From the NCBI GenBank assembly GCA_021772705.1, contig JAJFLN010000829.1, positions 1 through 11,715 on the forward strand: a stretch of 11,715 nt of DNA, read 5' to 3'. Positions 1 to 8,983 of the stretch are shown here, piece after piece. Each line of letters begins with the position of its first letter. Position 1 is the first letter of the stretch. The translations under genes and the position numbers were made by a program. The notes under the pieces are model-generated. The model saw nothing but the letters and a program-made list of their open reading frames with translations, was not told where the DNA came from and did no database searches. Origin of the DNA: Candidatus Cloacimonadota bacterium (GTDB lineage Bacteria > Muiribacteriota > UBA6191 > JACPRK01).

Positions 1-34
1 GCCCCACTATGGATGCGGGCATCCATAGTGGGGC
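1..34. repeat. Perfect 15-bp inverted repeat (hairpin) at window edge
   Basis: Positions 1-15 are the exact reverse complement of 20-34, separated by the 4-nt loop CGGG at 16-19. A 15-bp stem with no mismatch is far beyond chance for this composition. It lies outside any gene I can support, about 100 nt upstream of the cyclase start. No T-tract follows on the plus strand, so it is not a canonical intrinsic terminator in that direction. The other side is cut off by the window edge, so a terminator for a minus-strand gene, a longer palindrome or a REP-like element all remain possible. Confidence 0.85.
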
Positions 35-97
35 GAACGGATACGGAATAGGCCAGGGGACCCCCTACGGGACATGCACCCGCCGCCGCAGCTGGTC

Positions 98-126
98 TTG
101 CATGACCCGGGAGCAGACACTACACT
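98..126 (+). promoter_or_regulatory. Possible promoter of the cyclase gene
   Basis: TTGCAT at 98-103 and TACACT at 121-126 are 17 bp apart, giving a weak sigma-70-like pair (3/6 and 4/6 matches to consensus). The -10 ends 6 nt before the GTG at 133, so a transcript from it would start at or very near that GTG. No Shine-Dalgarno motif lies at the usual distance from the GTG. This is a pattern match only. Confidence 0.3.
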
Positions 127-132
127 CAGCCT

Positions 133-2994
133 GTGTCTGCAAGCACCTATGGCCTGCAGCTCCAGTGTCCATTGAAGTCACTCCGCCTTTACCACAAGCT
201 CGTCCTGGCAATAGGAGCCATCCTGCTCCTGCTGTCGACGACGTTCTACTTCCTGACACAGCACCGTATCGAACGGATGACCTATGCCAGGATCCTCGAT
301 CAGCTGGCCGATACGGACAGGGTGTTCGAGAAGCTCCGTCAGCAGCAGGCCCGGCTCCTGACCATCGTCATCGAGACCGTCGCCGAGCTTCCCTACATCA
401 AAGCCTCGGCGGACATGCTGGCCGATCCTGACATGGACGTGGCCGATCTGAGCGGCTACTTCCTGGAGCAGGGAGCCGCCATCTCCAGGACCGCTGGCAG
501 CGACATCATGATGGTCACCAATGCTCAGGGCCGGGTCCTGAGCCGGATCGTCCACACCAGCGATGGCCTCTGGACCTACGAGCGCCCCTACTCCGCCTCG
601 GATCTGATCGACTCCACTCAGATTGACGCGAAGGAGGGGACCGTCGAGATACGACTCGGCCCCCAGGAGGGCCAGACCCGGCGGCCCGCCCAGACCGTCA
701 ATATCCCCGCAGGCCACCTGCTCCGGACCGACAGTCTACTCCAGCTCCTGGGGCCGGCGGAACAGAGCCGGAATGACGGAAGCGTACCGAGGCAGATGAC
801 GTTCGTCGACCGGGCACTGGGGCAAGACGCCACGGGCCCAAGGCCGGACTCCGACACCTCGAAAGCAGTCACATTCTGGATCTTCAGGGACGAGCTCTAT
901 CAGGTCGCCACGGCACCCCTCCTGTTCGCTCACTCGGGCAAATCGGTCGGTACCATCGTCATGGGATACCGCATCGGCAAGGATTGGGCCGACGACATCA
1001 AGGCAGCCTCCAACGGGGATGTCTCGTTCTTCGTCAGTGGCAGAATGGTGGCCACCTCCTTCGAGGCCAGCGTCTCCAAGCACCTGTCCACGGTCCTCCC
1101 CAACGTCATCAGCCAGCATTCGTCCGGCAAGGCCAGCGTCGGCGATGATGACAGCCGCGACGAGGCCTTGCCATTCCGTCTCGACAACGAGGAGTTCCTC
1201 GGCCGGACAGGAGTCTTGCCGGACACGGAGTGCCACTATGTGATGTCCCTCTCCCTCACGGAGGCGTTGCGCCCTCTCCGGGCCCTGCAGCGTGAACTCC
1301 TCGGCGTCGGACTGGCAACGTTCATCTTCGCCCTCTTCATCTCCATCCTCGTCGCCAACGGCGTGACCCGGCCCCTCGGCGGTCTGTCGACGGCCATGGA
1401 GGCTGTCATGAATGGCGACCTGGCCACCCGGGTCAACGTGCTCACTCCCCGAGAGGTCGCCCAGCTGGCCGGAGCGTTCAATCAGATGGTCCAGGGTCTC
1501 TCGGAACGGGAACAGTTCAAGAAGATGGTCTCCCGATCCGCAGCCGAGCTGGTGGAGAAGCTCGCCGTCTCCGGCGTTCAGGCGGTGCACACCTCCAACA
1601 AGGTGGAGACCACGGTCCTGTTCAGCGACATCCGGAGCTTCACCACCATGTCGGAGAACCTCTCCCCGGAGGATCTGGTCTCCATGCTGAACGAATACTT
1701 CGAAGCCATGGGCAAGGTCATCTCCGACTGTGGAGGCGACATCGACAAGTTCATCGGTGACGCCATCATGGCCTACTTCAAGTCCACTCCAGAGCGGGAC
1801 GGAGCCGAGAGCGCCGTCCTCTGCGCCGTGCAGATGCAGAACGAGATGAAGGCCTTCAACGAGCGCCGCCGGTTGAAGAACAAGCCGGAGATTCAGATCG
1901 GCGTGGGCCTCAACTCCGGCGAGGTCGTGGAAGGCCATGTCGGCAACAGCGACAGGTTCGAACACACTGTCCTGGGCGATACGGTCAACGTCGCCTCCCG
2001 GCTCGAGGGAGAGTGCAAGAAGGGCAAGCACATGAAGATCGTCATCAGCCAGGCCACCTACGACCGGGTGAAGCGGATCGTCGAGGTCGTTCCCATGGGC
2101 AGTACGAAGCTCAAGGGCAAGGCCGAAGAGCAGCCCATCTACGAGGTCAAGGCCCTCCTGGAGTTGGCTGCGGTGGAGCCGAAGCTGAAGGACCCCTCTC
2201 CCCAGGTCCGGGCCCGGGCGGCAGAACAGTTCTGCCGCCTCGTCCCGGCGGATCAGCTGGAGCCGGTGTACGAGCTGCTGAGTGACCCCGAAACGATTGT
2301 TCGCGCCACCGTGGCTGGTGCCATCGCCCAGGATCCTCGGCTGCGAAACGCTGCGAGCTGGTTGCTGGATGCCCTGGACCGGGAGGAGGAAGAACAGGTT
2401 CGCTTGATCCTGCTGCAGGCCCTCGGACAGGTGGGAGGCGTATCGGCCCTGAGCCGGATCGAGCCTCTCATGGAAGATCCCTCGAGCCAGATTCGCCGGG
2501 CCGTCCTGGAGACCATGGGCCGCCTGGGCGGAAGAGGCGTGGTGGAGCTCCTCTTGAAGGCTAAGGAGGATTCCGACGCCACGGTCCGGGCCAGGGTGGG
2601 AGTGATTCTCCACACCGCCGGGACCTCCGAGGGCCTCACTCTGCTGGAGGAGATGAGCCGTTCAGACTCCATCGAGTTCCGGCGAGCTGCCGTCGATGCC
2701 CTGGGAGATCTGGGCATCGCGCTCGAGGAAACGCGAGTCTACGCCTCCGCGCGAGACGCTCTCAGCCAGGAGAGCTACTCGGCGGTACAGCTCATCGACA
2801 GGGTCGTCTCCCTGCTGCTCCAGGGACTGCAAGATCCCGAAGCCGGCGTCCGGTTCTCGGCGATCCAATCCCTCACCCGGATGCGTTTTACACCCGCTCT
2901 TCCCGTGCTGGCAAGGTTGCTGGAAGATCCGGACTCCGGCGTCGCCGATGAGGCCCGCCGTTCGATCCAGCTCATCGGTGACACCCTCGGCTGA
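133..2994 (+). CDS. Membrane adenylate cyclase with Cache-like sensor, HAMP domain and C-terminal HEAT repeats
   Basis: Predicted to make cAMP from ATP at the inner membrane in response to an external signal; 953 aa from the GTG. TM1 is about residues 23-42. An extracytoplasmic region (about 44-388) has dCache-like stretches such as VTNAQGRVLSRI. TM2 is about 391-411, HAMP about 410-462, and the class III cyclase domain about 490-675. The catalytic set looks complete: metal Asp D499 (LFSDI) and D543 (FIGDA), adenine-selecting K539 and D616, and transition-state N619 and R623 (GDTVNVASR). K plus D at the selector sites points to ATP rather than GTP. Residues about 681-953 form degenerate HEAT repeats (LLSDPE..VRATVAGAIA, LMEDPSSQIRRAVLETMG, LLEDPDSGVADEARRSI), an unusual addition likely to bind a partner. 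Start is uncertain: GTG 133 is the first start codon after an in-frame stop at 103. TTG at 172 would give a natural-looking KSLRLYHKLVL start just before TM1. Neither has a clear SD. Confidence 0.9.
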   Translation: MSASTYGLQLQCPLKSLRLYHKLVLAIGAILLLLSTTFYFLTQHRIERMTYARILDQLADTDRVFEKLRQQQARLLTIVIETVAELPYIKASADMLADPDMDVADLSGYFLEQGAAISRTAGSDIMMVTNAQGRVLSRIVHTSDGLWTYERPYSASDLIDSTQIDAKEGTVEIRLGPQEGQTRRPAQTVNIPAGHLLRTDSLLQLLGPAEQSRNDGSVPRQMTFVDRALGQDATGPRPDSDTSKAVTFWIFRDELYQVATAPLLFAHSGKSVGTIVMGYRIGKDWADDIKAASNGDVSFFVSGRMVATSFEASVSKHLSTVLPNVISQHSSGKASVGDDDSRDEALPFRLDNEEFLGRTGVLPDTECHYVMSLSLTEALRPLRALQRELLGVGLATFIFALFISILVANGVTRPLGGLSTAMEAVMNGDLATRVNVLTPREVAQLAGAFNQMVQGLSEREQFKKMVSRSAAELVEKLAVSGVQAVHTSNKVETTVLFSDIRSFTTMSENLSPEDLVSMLNEYFEAMGKVISDCGGDIDKFIGDAIMAYFKSTPERDGAESAVLCAVQMQNEMKAFNERRRLKNKPEIQIGVGLNSGEVVEGHVGNSDRFEHTVLGDTVNVASRLEGECKKGKHMKIVISQATYDRVKRIVEVVPMGSTKLKGKAEEQPIYEVKALLELAAVEPKLKDPSPQVRARAAEQFCRLVPADQLEPVYELLSDPETIVRATVAGAIAQDPRLRNAASWLLDALDREEEEQVRLILLQALGQVGGVSALSRIEPLMEDPSSQIRRAVLETMGRLGGRGVVELLLKAKEDSDATVRARVGVILHTAGTSEGLTLLEEMSRSDSIEFRRAAVDALGDLGIALEETRVYASARDALSQESYSAVQLIDRVVSLLLQGLQDPEAGVRFSAIQSLTRMRFTPALPVLARLLEDPDSGVADEARRSIQLIGDTLG

Positions 2995-3121
2995 GGCAGA
3001 GGAGGCTCCCCCTGCCAGCCCCAGCTCCGCCAGGACGGCGGCCAGCATGCTGCCGGAGGCTGGTCGCCCCGTGGCAATGCTTCGCGCGGGGCTTCTCGGG
3101 ACTCGGGACCTCGCCCGCCGG

Positions 3122-3150
3122 TTGAGTTCCCTCAGGGCTCATGCTATGTT
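3122..3150 (+). promoter_or_regulatory. Extended -10 promoter of the carboxylase operon
   Basis: TTGAGT at 3122-3127 and TATGTT at 3145-3150 are separated by 17 bp, and TGC directly upstream of the -10 supplies the extended TGN motif. Transcription would start near 3157, giving a short leader of roughly 17 nt that carries a strong SD (GGAGGG, 3163-3168) five bases before the ATG at 3174. This supports 3174 as the start and rules against the in-frame ATG at 3141, which would lie inside the spacer and upstream of the transcript. It also makes the operon independent of the cyclase gene. Confidence 0.6.
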
Positions 3151-3173
3151 CGGCGCTCTGGCGGAGGGAATTC

Positions 3174-4781
<1,608 letters not shown>

Positions 4782-4840
4782 CCAGCATTCCCATTCCAAT
4801 CCTCCCCACTACACAATCGCCCTGACTCCTCAAAACCATC
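4782..4840 (+). promoter_or_regulatory. C-rich, G-poor intercistronic leader without Shine-Dalgarno
   Basis: By hand count the 59 nt between the carboxyltransferase stop and the next ATG contain 28 C, 16 A, 12 T and only 3 G, sharply unlike the flanking coding sequence. No purine-rich ribosome site precedes the ATG. Such unstructured C-rich, G-poor RNA is what a Rho utilisation (rut) site looks like. It would also suit ribosome loading by S1 without an SD. No promoter-like pair stands out in it. Confidence 0.4.
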
Positions 4841-6655
4841 ATGATCAGACGAAGCAACGTTCGAATAGCAAACGCCGGCGGCTACTGGGGCGACGACGTC
4901 TCGGCCATCGAGCGGCAGATCAACGGTGGTCCCGTCGACTACGTCACCATCGACTTCCTCGCCGAGATCACCATGAGCATCATGCAGAAGCAGCGGTCCC
5001 GGAACCCGGAAGCAGGATTCGCCCGGGACTTCGTGCAGGTGATACGGCCGCTTCTGAAGACCATCATCGACAAGGACATCCGGATCGTCACCAACGCCGG
5101 GGGTGTCAACCCCCAAGGTTGTGCCGAGGCCCTGCTGGCCGCCGCCGCCGAGGAGGGAGTCTGCCTGAAGGTGGGCGTCGTCCTGGGTGATGACCTGATG
5201 GATCGCCTCGAGGAGGTGCAGCACGTCGGATCGAGCCTGGACAACATGGAGACCGGTGAGCCCTTCTCCACCATCAAGGATCGGGTCCTGAGCGCCAACG
5301 TCTACTTCGGCGCCTGGCCCATCGTCGAAGCCCTGCGGGAAGGGGCCCGGATCGTCATCACCGGGAGAGCCACCGACACGGGCATCACCCTGGCTCCCAT
5401 GATCCACGAGCTGGGCTGGAAGGCCACGGACTTGGACAACCTCGCCGCTGGCATCATTGCCGGCCACATCATCGAATGCGGCGCCCAGGCGACAGGCGGC
5501 AACTTCACCGACTGGCGGCAGGTCCCCTCCTTCGACAAGGTCGGATACCCCATCGTGGAGATGAACGCCGATGGCTCCTTCATCGTCACCAAGCACGAGG
5601 GCACCGGCGGCCTGGTCAACGTCGCCACCGTCCGGGAGCAGCTGCTCTACGAGATGGGGGACCCGTTGGAGTATTTGACCCCTGATGTGACCGCCGATTT
5701 CACCACGGTATGCCTCGAGCAGGACGGGGCCGATCGGGTCCGGGTCTCAGGCATTCAAGGCAAGCCGCCTCCTCCTTCTCTCAAGGTCTCCATGTCCTAC
5801 GAAGATGGATACAAGGTCAGCGGCTCCATCATTCTTTGCGGTCCTGACGCTGTGGCCAAGGGCGACGCCTTCGCCCGCATCTTCTGGAGTCGCCTCGACT
5901 GTGACCTGCAGGAACGGCACACGGAGTTTATCGGCTACTCCTCCTGCCACTGGCACCTGTCGCCGGAGACGGACCCGACAGAGGTCATGCTCCGGCTCTC
6001 GGCGCGGGACCATGACAGGAGCAAGCTGGAGCGCTTCTCCCGCCTCCTCCCGGCTCTCATCCTCTCTGGCCCGCCTGGAGTGGCCGTCACGGGAGGAAGA
6101 CCGCCGGTGCAGGATGTGGTGGCCTACTGGCCCGCCCTGATCGACAGGCAGCACGCCCGGGCCACGGTGGAGGTCACCGATGGGGGCGAGGACACCCTGG
6201 TGGAGATGAGCTGGCCCCTCATCCCCGGGCCCATGACCGGACGGCCCGATGCGGTGCAGCCAGCCTTCGACCTCCCCCCCTCCGCCGGCGCCAGCCGGAA
6301 GATCGTCCTCGGCGCCATCTGCCACGGCCGCTCGGGAGACAAGGGCGATACAGCCAATATCGGACTCATCGCCCGATCCGATGCGGCCTATGCCTGGATT
6401 CGACAGGAGATCACCGCCGATCGGGTCAAGGAGTACTTCGGCGACATCTGTCAGGGGAAGGTGGTCCGCCATGAGGTCCCCAACCTGCGGGCCCTCAACT
6501 TCCTGCTGGAGCGGGCCCTGGGAGGGGGCGGCACCCTCTCGCTCAGAGTCGACCCCCAGGGAAAGACGCTCTCCCATGCCTTGCTGGCCATGGAAGTCGC
6601 CGTCGACGAGGCCGTCCTCGATACGGTCCCGACGGACCACCTGACGCCCAGCTGA
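4841..6655 (+). CDS. AtuA-family (DUF1446) protein, acyclic terpene utilisation type
   Basis: A 604-aa two-part AtuA-family protein of unestablished reaction. The N-terminal DUF1446 region (about 6-455) shows the family hallmarks: an opening VRIANAGGYWGD, IVTNAGGVNP (82-91), GRATDTGI (175-182) and ECGAQATGGNFTDW (212-225). The C-terminal AtuA-like domain (about 487-590) carries GRSGDKGDTANIG (496-508), its most conserved motif. No signal peptide or TM segment is visible, so it is probably cytoplasmic. Family members sit in the citronellol/geraniol (Atu) cluster of Pseudomonas and beside acyl-CoA carboxylases elsewhere; here it lies between the carboxyltransferase and the hydratase. A step on the same branched acyl-CoA chain, or help to the carboxylase, is inference. 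An in-frame stop at 4823 leaves ATG 4841 as the only reasonable start, though it has no SD. The next gene follows after 13 nt. Confidence 0.88.
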   Translation: MIRRSNVRIANAGGYWGDDVSAIERQINGGPVDYVTIDFLAEITMSIMQKQRSRNPEAGFARDFVQVIRPLLKTIIDKDIRIVTNAGGVNPQGCAEALLAAAAEEGVCLKVGVVLGDDLMDRLEEVQHVGSSLDNMETGEPFSTIKDRVLSANVYFGAWPIVEALREGARIVITGRATDTGITLAPMIHELGWKATDLDNLAAGIIAGHIIECGAQATGGNFTDWRQVPSFDKVGYPIVEMNADGSFIVTKHEGTGGLVNVATVREQLLYEMGDPLEYLTPDVTADFTTVCLEQDGADRVRVSGIQGKPPPPSLKVSMSYEDGYKVSGSIILCGPDAVAKGDAFARIFWSRLDCDLQERHTEFIGYSSCHWHLSPETDPTEVMLRLSARDHDRSKLERFSRLLPALILSGPPGVAVTGGRPPVQDVVAYWPALIDRQHARATVEVTDGGEDTLVEMSWPLIPGPMTGRPDAVQPAFDLPPSAGASRKIVLGAICHGRSGDKGDTANIGLIARSDAAYAWIRQEITADRVKEYFGDICQGKVVRHEVPNLRALNFLLERALGGGGTLSLRVDPQGKTLSHALLAMEVAVDEAVLDTVPTDHLTPS

Positions 6656-6668
6656 ACCGGAGGACTTG

Positions 6669-7460
6669 ATGAGCTTCGAACACTGGGAGGTCTCGCAGAA
6701 GGGCGGTGTCGCCTACCTGACGTTGAACCGCCCCGACGTACACAACGCTCTGGACGATCAGACCGTGAAGGAGGGCCTCGCGGCTCTCGACCAGGCCCAG
6801 GAGAACCGGGACGTCCGGGTCATCGTCATCGGCGGCAACGGCAAGAGCTTCTGCGCTGGCGCCGACCTGAATTACATGAAGCGTGTCCAGGAGTTCTCGA
6901 AGCAGGAGAACATCAAGGACGCCGAGATCCTCTGCGAGCTCTTCTACCGGATCTACACCTGCGACAAACCCGTCGTCGCCAGGGTCCACGGCGCAGCCCG
7001 GGGAGGCGGCACAGGCCTCCTGGCCGCCTGCGATCTGGTCATCGCCGCCAGCCGGGCCACCTTCGCCTTCACGGAGGTGAAGCTCGGTCTCGTTCCCGCC
7101 GTCATCTCCCCCTACCTGATGCGCCGCGTACCGGAGGGCAGCTGCCGGTACTACATCATCACGGGCCGAAAGTTCGACGCCGCCGAGGCGCACCGCCTGG
7201 GACTGGTCGACGTGGTCGTCGAAGACGACTCACTGGATCAGGCCCTGACAGATCATCTGGATGAACTGGGCGCCAACGGCCCCCAGGCCATGGCCAGCGC
7301 CAAGGAGTTGATTCGCACCGTCAGCCGCTCCAGCCCCGAGGAGGCCCGGGTATTCACCTCCAGGATGCTGGCACGGATTCGCAGGGAGCCGGAAGCCCAG
7401 GAAGGATTCTCCGCATTCCTGGAGAAGCGAAAGCCCGGCTGGGCGAAGCAGGAGGACTGA
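6669..7460 (+). CDS. Enoyl-CoA hydratase/isomerase family protein, probable methylglutaconyl-CoA hydratase
   Basis: A 263-aa crotonase, likely hydrating 3-methylglutaconyl-CoA to HMG-CoA, the step after the carboxylase in leucine degradation. Oxyanion-hole segments are SFCAGADL (60-67) and HGAARGGGTGLLAACD (107-122). E136 in FTEVKLGL aligns with the second catalytic Glu of crotonases (E164 in the rat enzyme). The first Glu position, just after GGG, is occupied by the TG of GGGTGL, as I recall for LiuC-type enzymes rather than classic hydratases. The run VPAVISPYLMRRV (142-154) is also LiuC-like. Start is ATG 6669 with SD GGAGG at 6659-6663; a TTG codon directly before it at 6666 would extend the protein by one residue and is less likely. 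The stop TGA shares one base with the next ATG (TGATG), so translation is coupled. A general enoyl-CoA hydratase or AtuE-type role cannot be excluded. Confidence 0.85.
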   Translation: MSFEHWEVSQKGGVAYLTLNRPDVHNALDDQTVKEGLAALDQAQENRDVRVIVIGGNGKSFCAGADLNYMKRVQEFSKQENIKDAEILCELFYRIYTCDKPVVARVHGAARGGGTGLLAACDLVIAASRATFAFTEVKLGLVPAVISPYLMRRVPEGSCRYYIITGRKFDAAEAHRLGLVDVVVEDDSLDQALTDHLDELGANGPQAMASAKELIRTVSRSSPEEARVFTSRMLARIRREPEAQEGFSAFLEKRKPGWAKQED

Positions 7461-8983
7461 TGTTCTCCAAGGTGCTCATCGCCAACCGCGGAGAGATCGC
7501 AGTCCGGATACTCCGGAGCTGCCACGAGCTTGGCATCCCCGTGACGGCGATCCACTCCGATGCCGACGAGGCTTCCCTGCACGTCCAGCTCGCCGATGAC
7601 GCCGTCTGCCTCGGAGCCCCGGAGCCCTCCGCCAGCTATCTCGACATCTCGAAGGTGGTCGAGGCAGCTCGCTCCACGGGATGCGACGCCGTTCATCCCG
7701 GTTACGGTTTCCTCTCCGAGAACCCCAACTTCGCCCGGGCCTGCGAAGAGGCGGGGCTCATCTTCATCGGCCCCCCGCCGGAGGTGATCCGGAAGCTGGG
7801 TGACAAGACCGAAGCCCGGAACCTCATGGAGGCCGCCGGTGTTCCCGTCCTGCCCGGGACGCCACCGGTGGAGGCCGGGTCGGAGGCCGGGTCGGAGGCG
7901 ATCGAGGCTCGGGCCGCTGAAATCGGATACCCGATCCTGGTCAAGGCCGCCGCCGGAGGCGGAGGCAAAGGCATGCGAATCGTCCGGGCTCCGGCGGAGT
8001 TGAAGTCCTCCATGGAAGCCAGCTCCCGGGAAGCCAAGGGCGCCTTCGGAGACGGGCGGATCTTCCTGGAGAAACTTCTCGAGCGCCCTCGCCACGTGGA
8101 GTTCCAGATCCTGGCGGACAGCCAAGGCAACACGATCCATCTCCTGGAGCGGGAGTGTTCCATCCAGCGCAGGCACCAGAAGATCCTCGAGGAGTCGCCC
8201 TGCCCGATCATGGATGACAAACTGCGTCAGTCCATGGGCAAGGCCGCCGTGGACGCTGCCCGGGCCGCCGGTTACGTCAACGCCGGGACCGTTGAGTTCC
8301 TGCTGGCGGAGGACCGGAAGTTCTACTTCCTGGAGGTCAACACCCGGCATCAGGTCGAGCATCCCATCACGGAGATGGTCACGGGAGTCGATCTGGTCGC
8401 TGCCCAGATCCGGATCGCCGCAGGTGAACCTCTCCCCTTCGAGCAGCAGCAGATCCTGGGCAGGGGACACTCGATGGAGTGCCGAATCTACGCCGAGGAT
8501 CCGGCCAACAACTTCTTCCCCTCCACCGGGACCGTCGCGGGCCTGACGGAGCCCCACGGACCTGGCATCCGGGTCGATTCCGGCATTTACGAGGGAGCGG
8601 AAGTCAGCATTCACTACGATCCGCTGCTGGCGAAGCTGACCGTCTGGGCGTCGGATCGGGAGGCCTGCAGGAGGCGCCTCCTGGTGGCCCTCAGGGAGTA
8701 CCGGGTCCTTGGCGTGAAGACGAACATCCCCTACATGATCGCCGTGACAGAACACGCCGAGTTTGCCTCAGGCAACACCCACACTTCCTTCCTCGGGGAG
8801 CACCTGCCGAAGGGGCCCGAACCGAGCCGGAGACATCGGACAGCCGCCATCGTTGCCGCCGCCCTGTCGGCCCTGAACTCGGGACCTTCTGCCTCCGGGA
8901 CGCCCGGCGACGACGGTTCACCAGCGCAGCGACCGGGAGTCTGGCGGACCCTCGGAGAGTGGCGTCTGGGAGGCAAGGCATGA
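7460..8983 (+). CDS. Biotin carboxylase subunit of an acyl-CoA carboxylase (split methylcrotonyl-CoA carboxylase alpha)
   Basis: ATP-grasp enzyme that carboxylates biotin on the carrier protein using ATP and bicarbonate; 507 aa. The N-domain opens with KVLIANRGEIAVRI and contains the conserved AVHPGYGFLSEN (77-88). ATP-grasp residues are present: K116 (GDK), K162 with AAAGGGGKGM (163-172), ECSIQRRHQK (232-241), E279 (TVEF), and E292, N294, R296, Q298, E300 in the FLEVNTR-x-QVEH loop, plus R342 (ECRIYAED). Residue 297 is His where Ile or Leu is normal. A tail of about 60 residues follows the biotin carboxylase fold and ends in WRTLGEWRLGGKA, resembling the start of the linker that joins this domain to the biotin-transfer and carrier domains in MCC alpha subunits. 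SD GGAGG at 7451-7455 lies inside the hydratase gene. A 12-bp tandem duplication at 7871-7894 adds EAGS twice in a loop. AccC of acetyl-CoA carboxylase is the alternative; operon context favours MCC. Confidence 0.9.
   Translation: MFSKVLIANRGEIAVRILRSCHELGIPVTAIHSDADEASLHVQLADDAVCLGAPEPSASYLDISKVVEAARSTGCDAVHPGYGFLSENPNFARACEEAGLIFIGPPPEVIRKLGDKTEARNLMEAAGVPVLPGTPPVEAGSEAGSEAIEARAAEIGYPILVKAAAGGGGKGMRIVRAPAELKSSMEASSREAKGAFGDGRIFLEKLLERPRHVEFQILADSQGNTIHLLERECSIQRRHQKILEESPCPIMDDKLRQSMGKAAVDAARAAGYVNAGTVEFLLAEDRKFYFLEVNTRHQVEHPITEMVTGVDLVAAQIRIAAGEPLPFEQQQILGRGHSMECRIYAEDPANNFFPSTGTVAGLTEPHGPGIRVDSGIYEGAEVSIHYDPLLAKLTVWASDREACRRRLLVALREYRVLGVKTNIPYMIAVTEHAEFASGNTHTSFLGEHLPKGPEPSRRHRTAAIVAAALSALNSGPSASGTPGDDGSPAQRPGVWRTLGEWRLGGKA
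7871..7894 (+). repeat. 12-bp in-frame tandem duplication in the biotin carboxylase gene
   Basis: GAGGCCGGGTCG occurs twice in a row (7871-7882 and 7883-7894) and its first five bases follow again at 7895-7899. It encodes two copies of EAGS near residues 138-145, in the loop between LPGTPPV and the ATP-grasp lid, where length variation is tolerated. A slippage product is the simplest explanation. Confidence 0.9.

Noticed and set aside
55..66. AGGGG-AC-CCCCT short inverted repeat upstream of the cyclase
   Set aside because: A 5-bp stem with a 2-nt loop cannot fold stably, and such GC-only repeats are expected by chance here.
736..2613. Long minus-strand open frame (625 aa) opposite the cyclase gene
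   Set aside because: It lies entirely antisense to a gene with clear domains, its translation has low-complexity His/Gly/Asp/Leu composition with no motif, and such frames arise from GC-rich codon use.
3066..3095. Possible terminator after the cyclase gene: GCCCCG (3066-3071) pairing with CGGGGC (3087-3092)
   Set aside because: The stem is only 6 bp with a 15-nt loop and is followed by just TTCT; a small CCGCC/GGCGG hairpin at 3027-3041 has no T-tract either. No convincing terminator is visible in 2995-3121.
3141..3173. In-frame ATG at 3141 as the start of the carboxyltransferase
   Set aside because: It falls inside the predicted promoter spacer and has no ribosome site, whereas ATG 3174 has GGAGGG at 5-nt spacing and gives the family's usual 535-aa length.
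7253..8755. Long minus-strand open frame (500 aa) opposite the hydratase and biotin carboxylase genes
   Set aside because: Same shadow effect; no recognisable domain, and it overlaps two well-supported genes.
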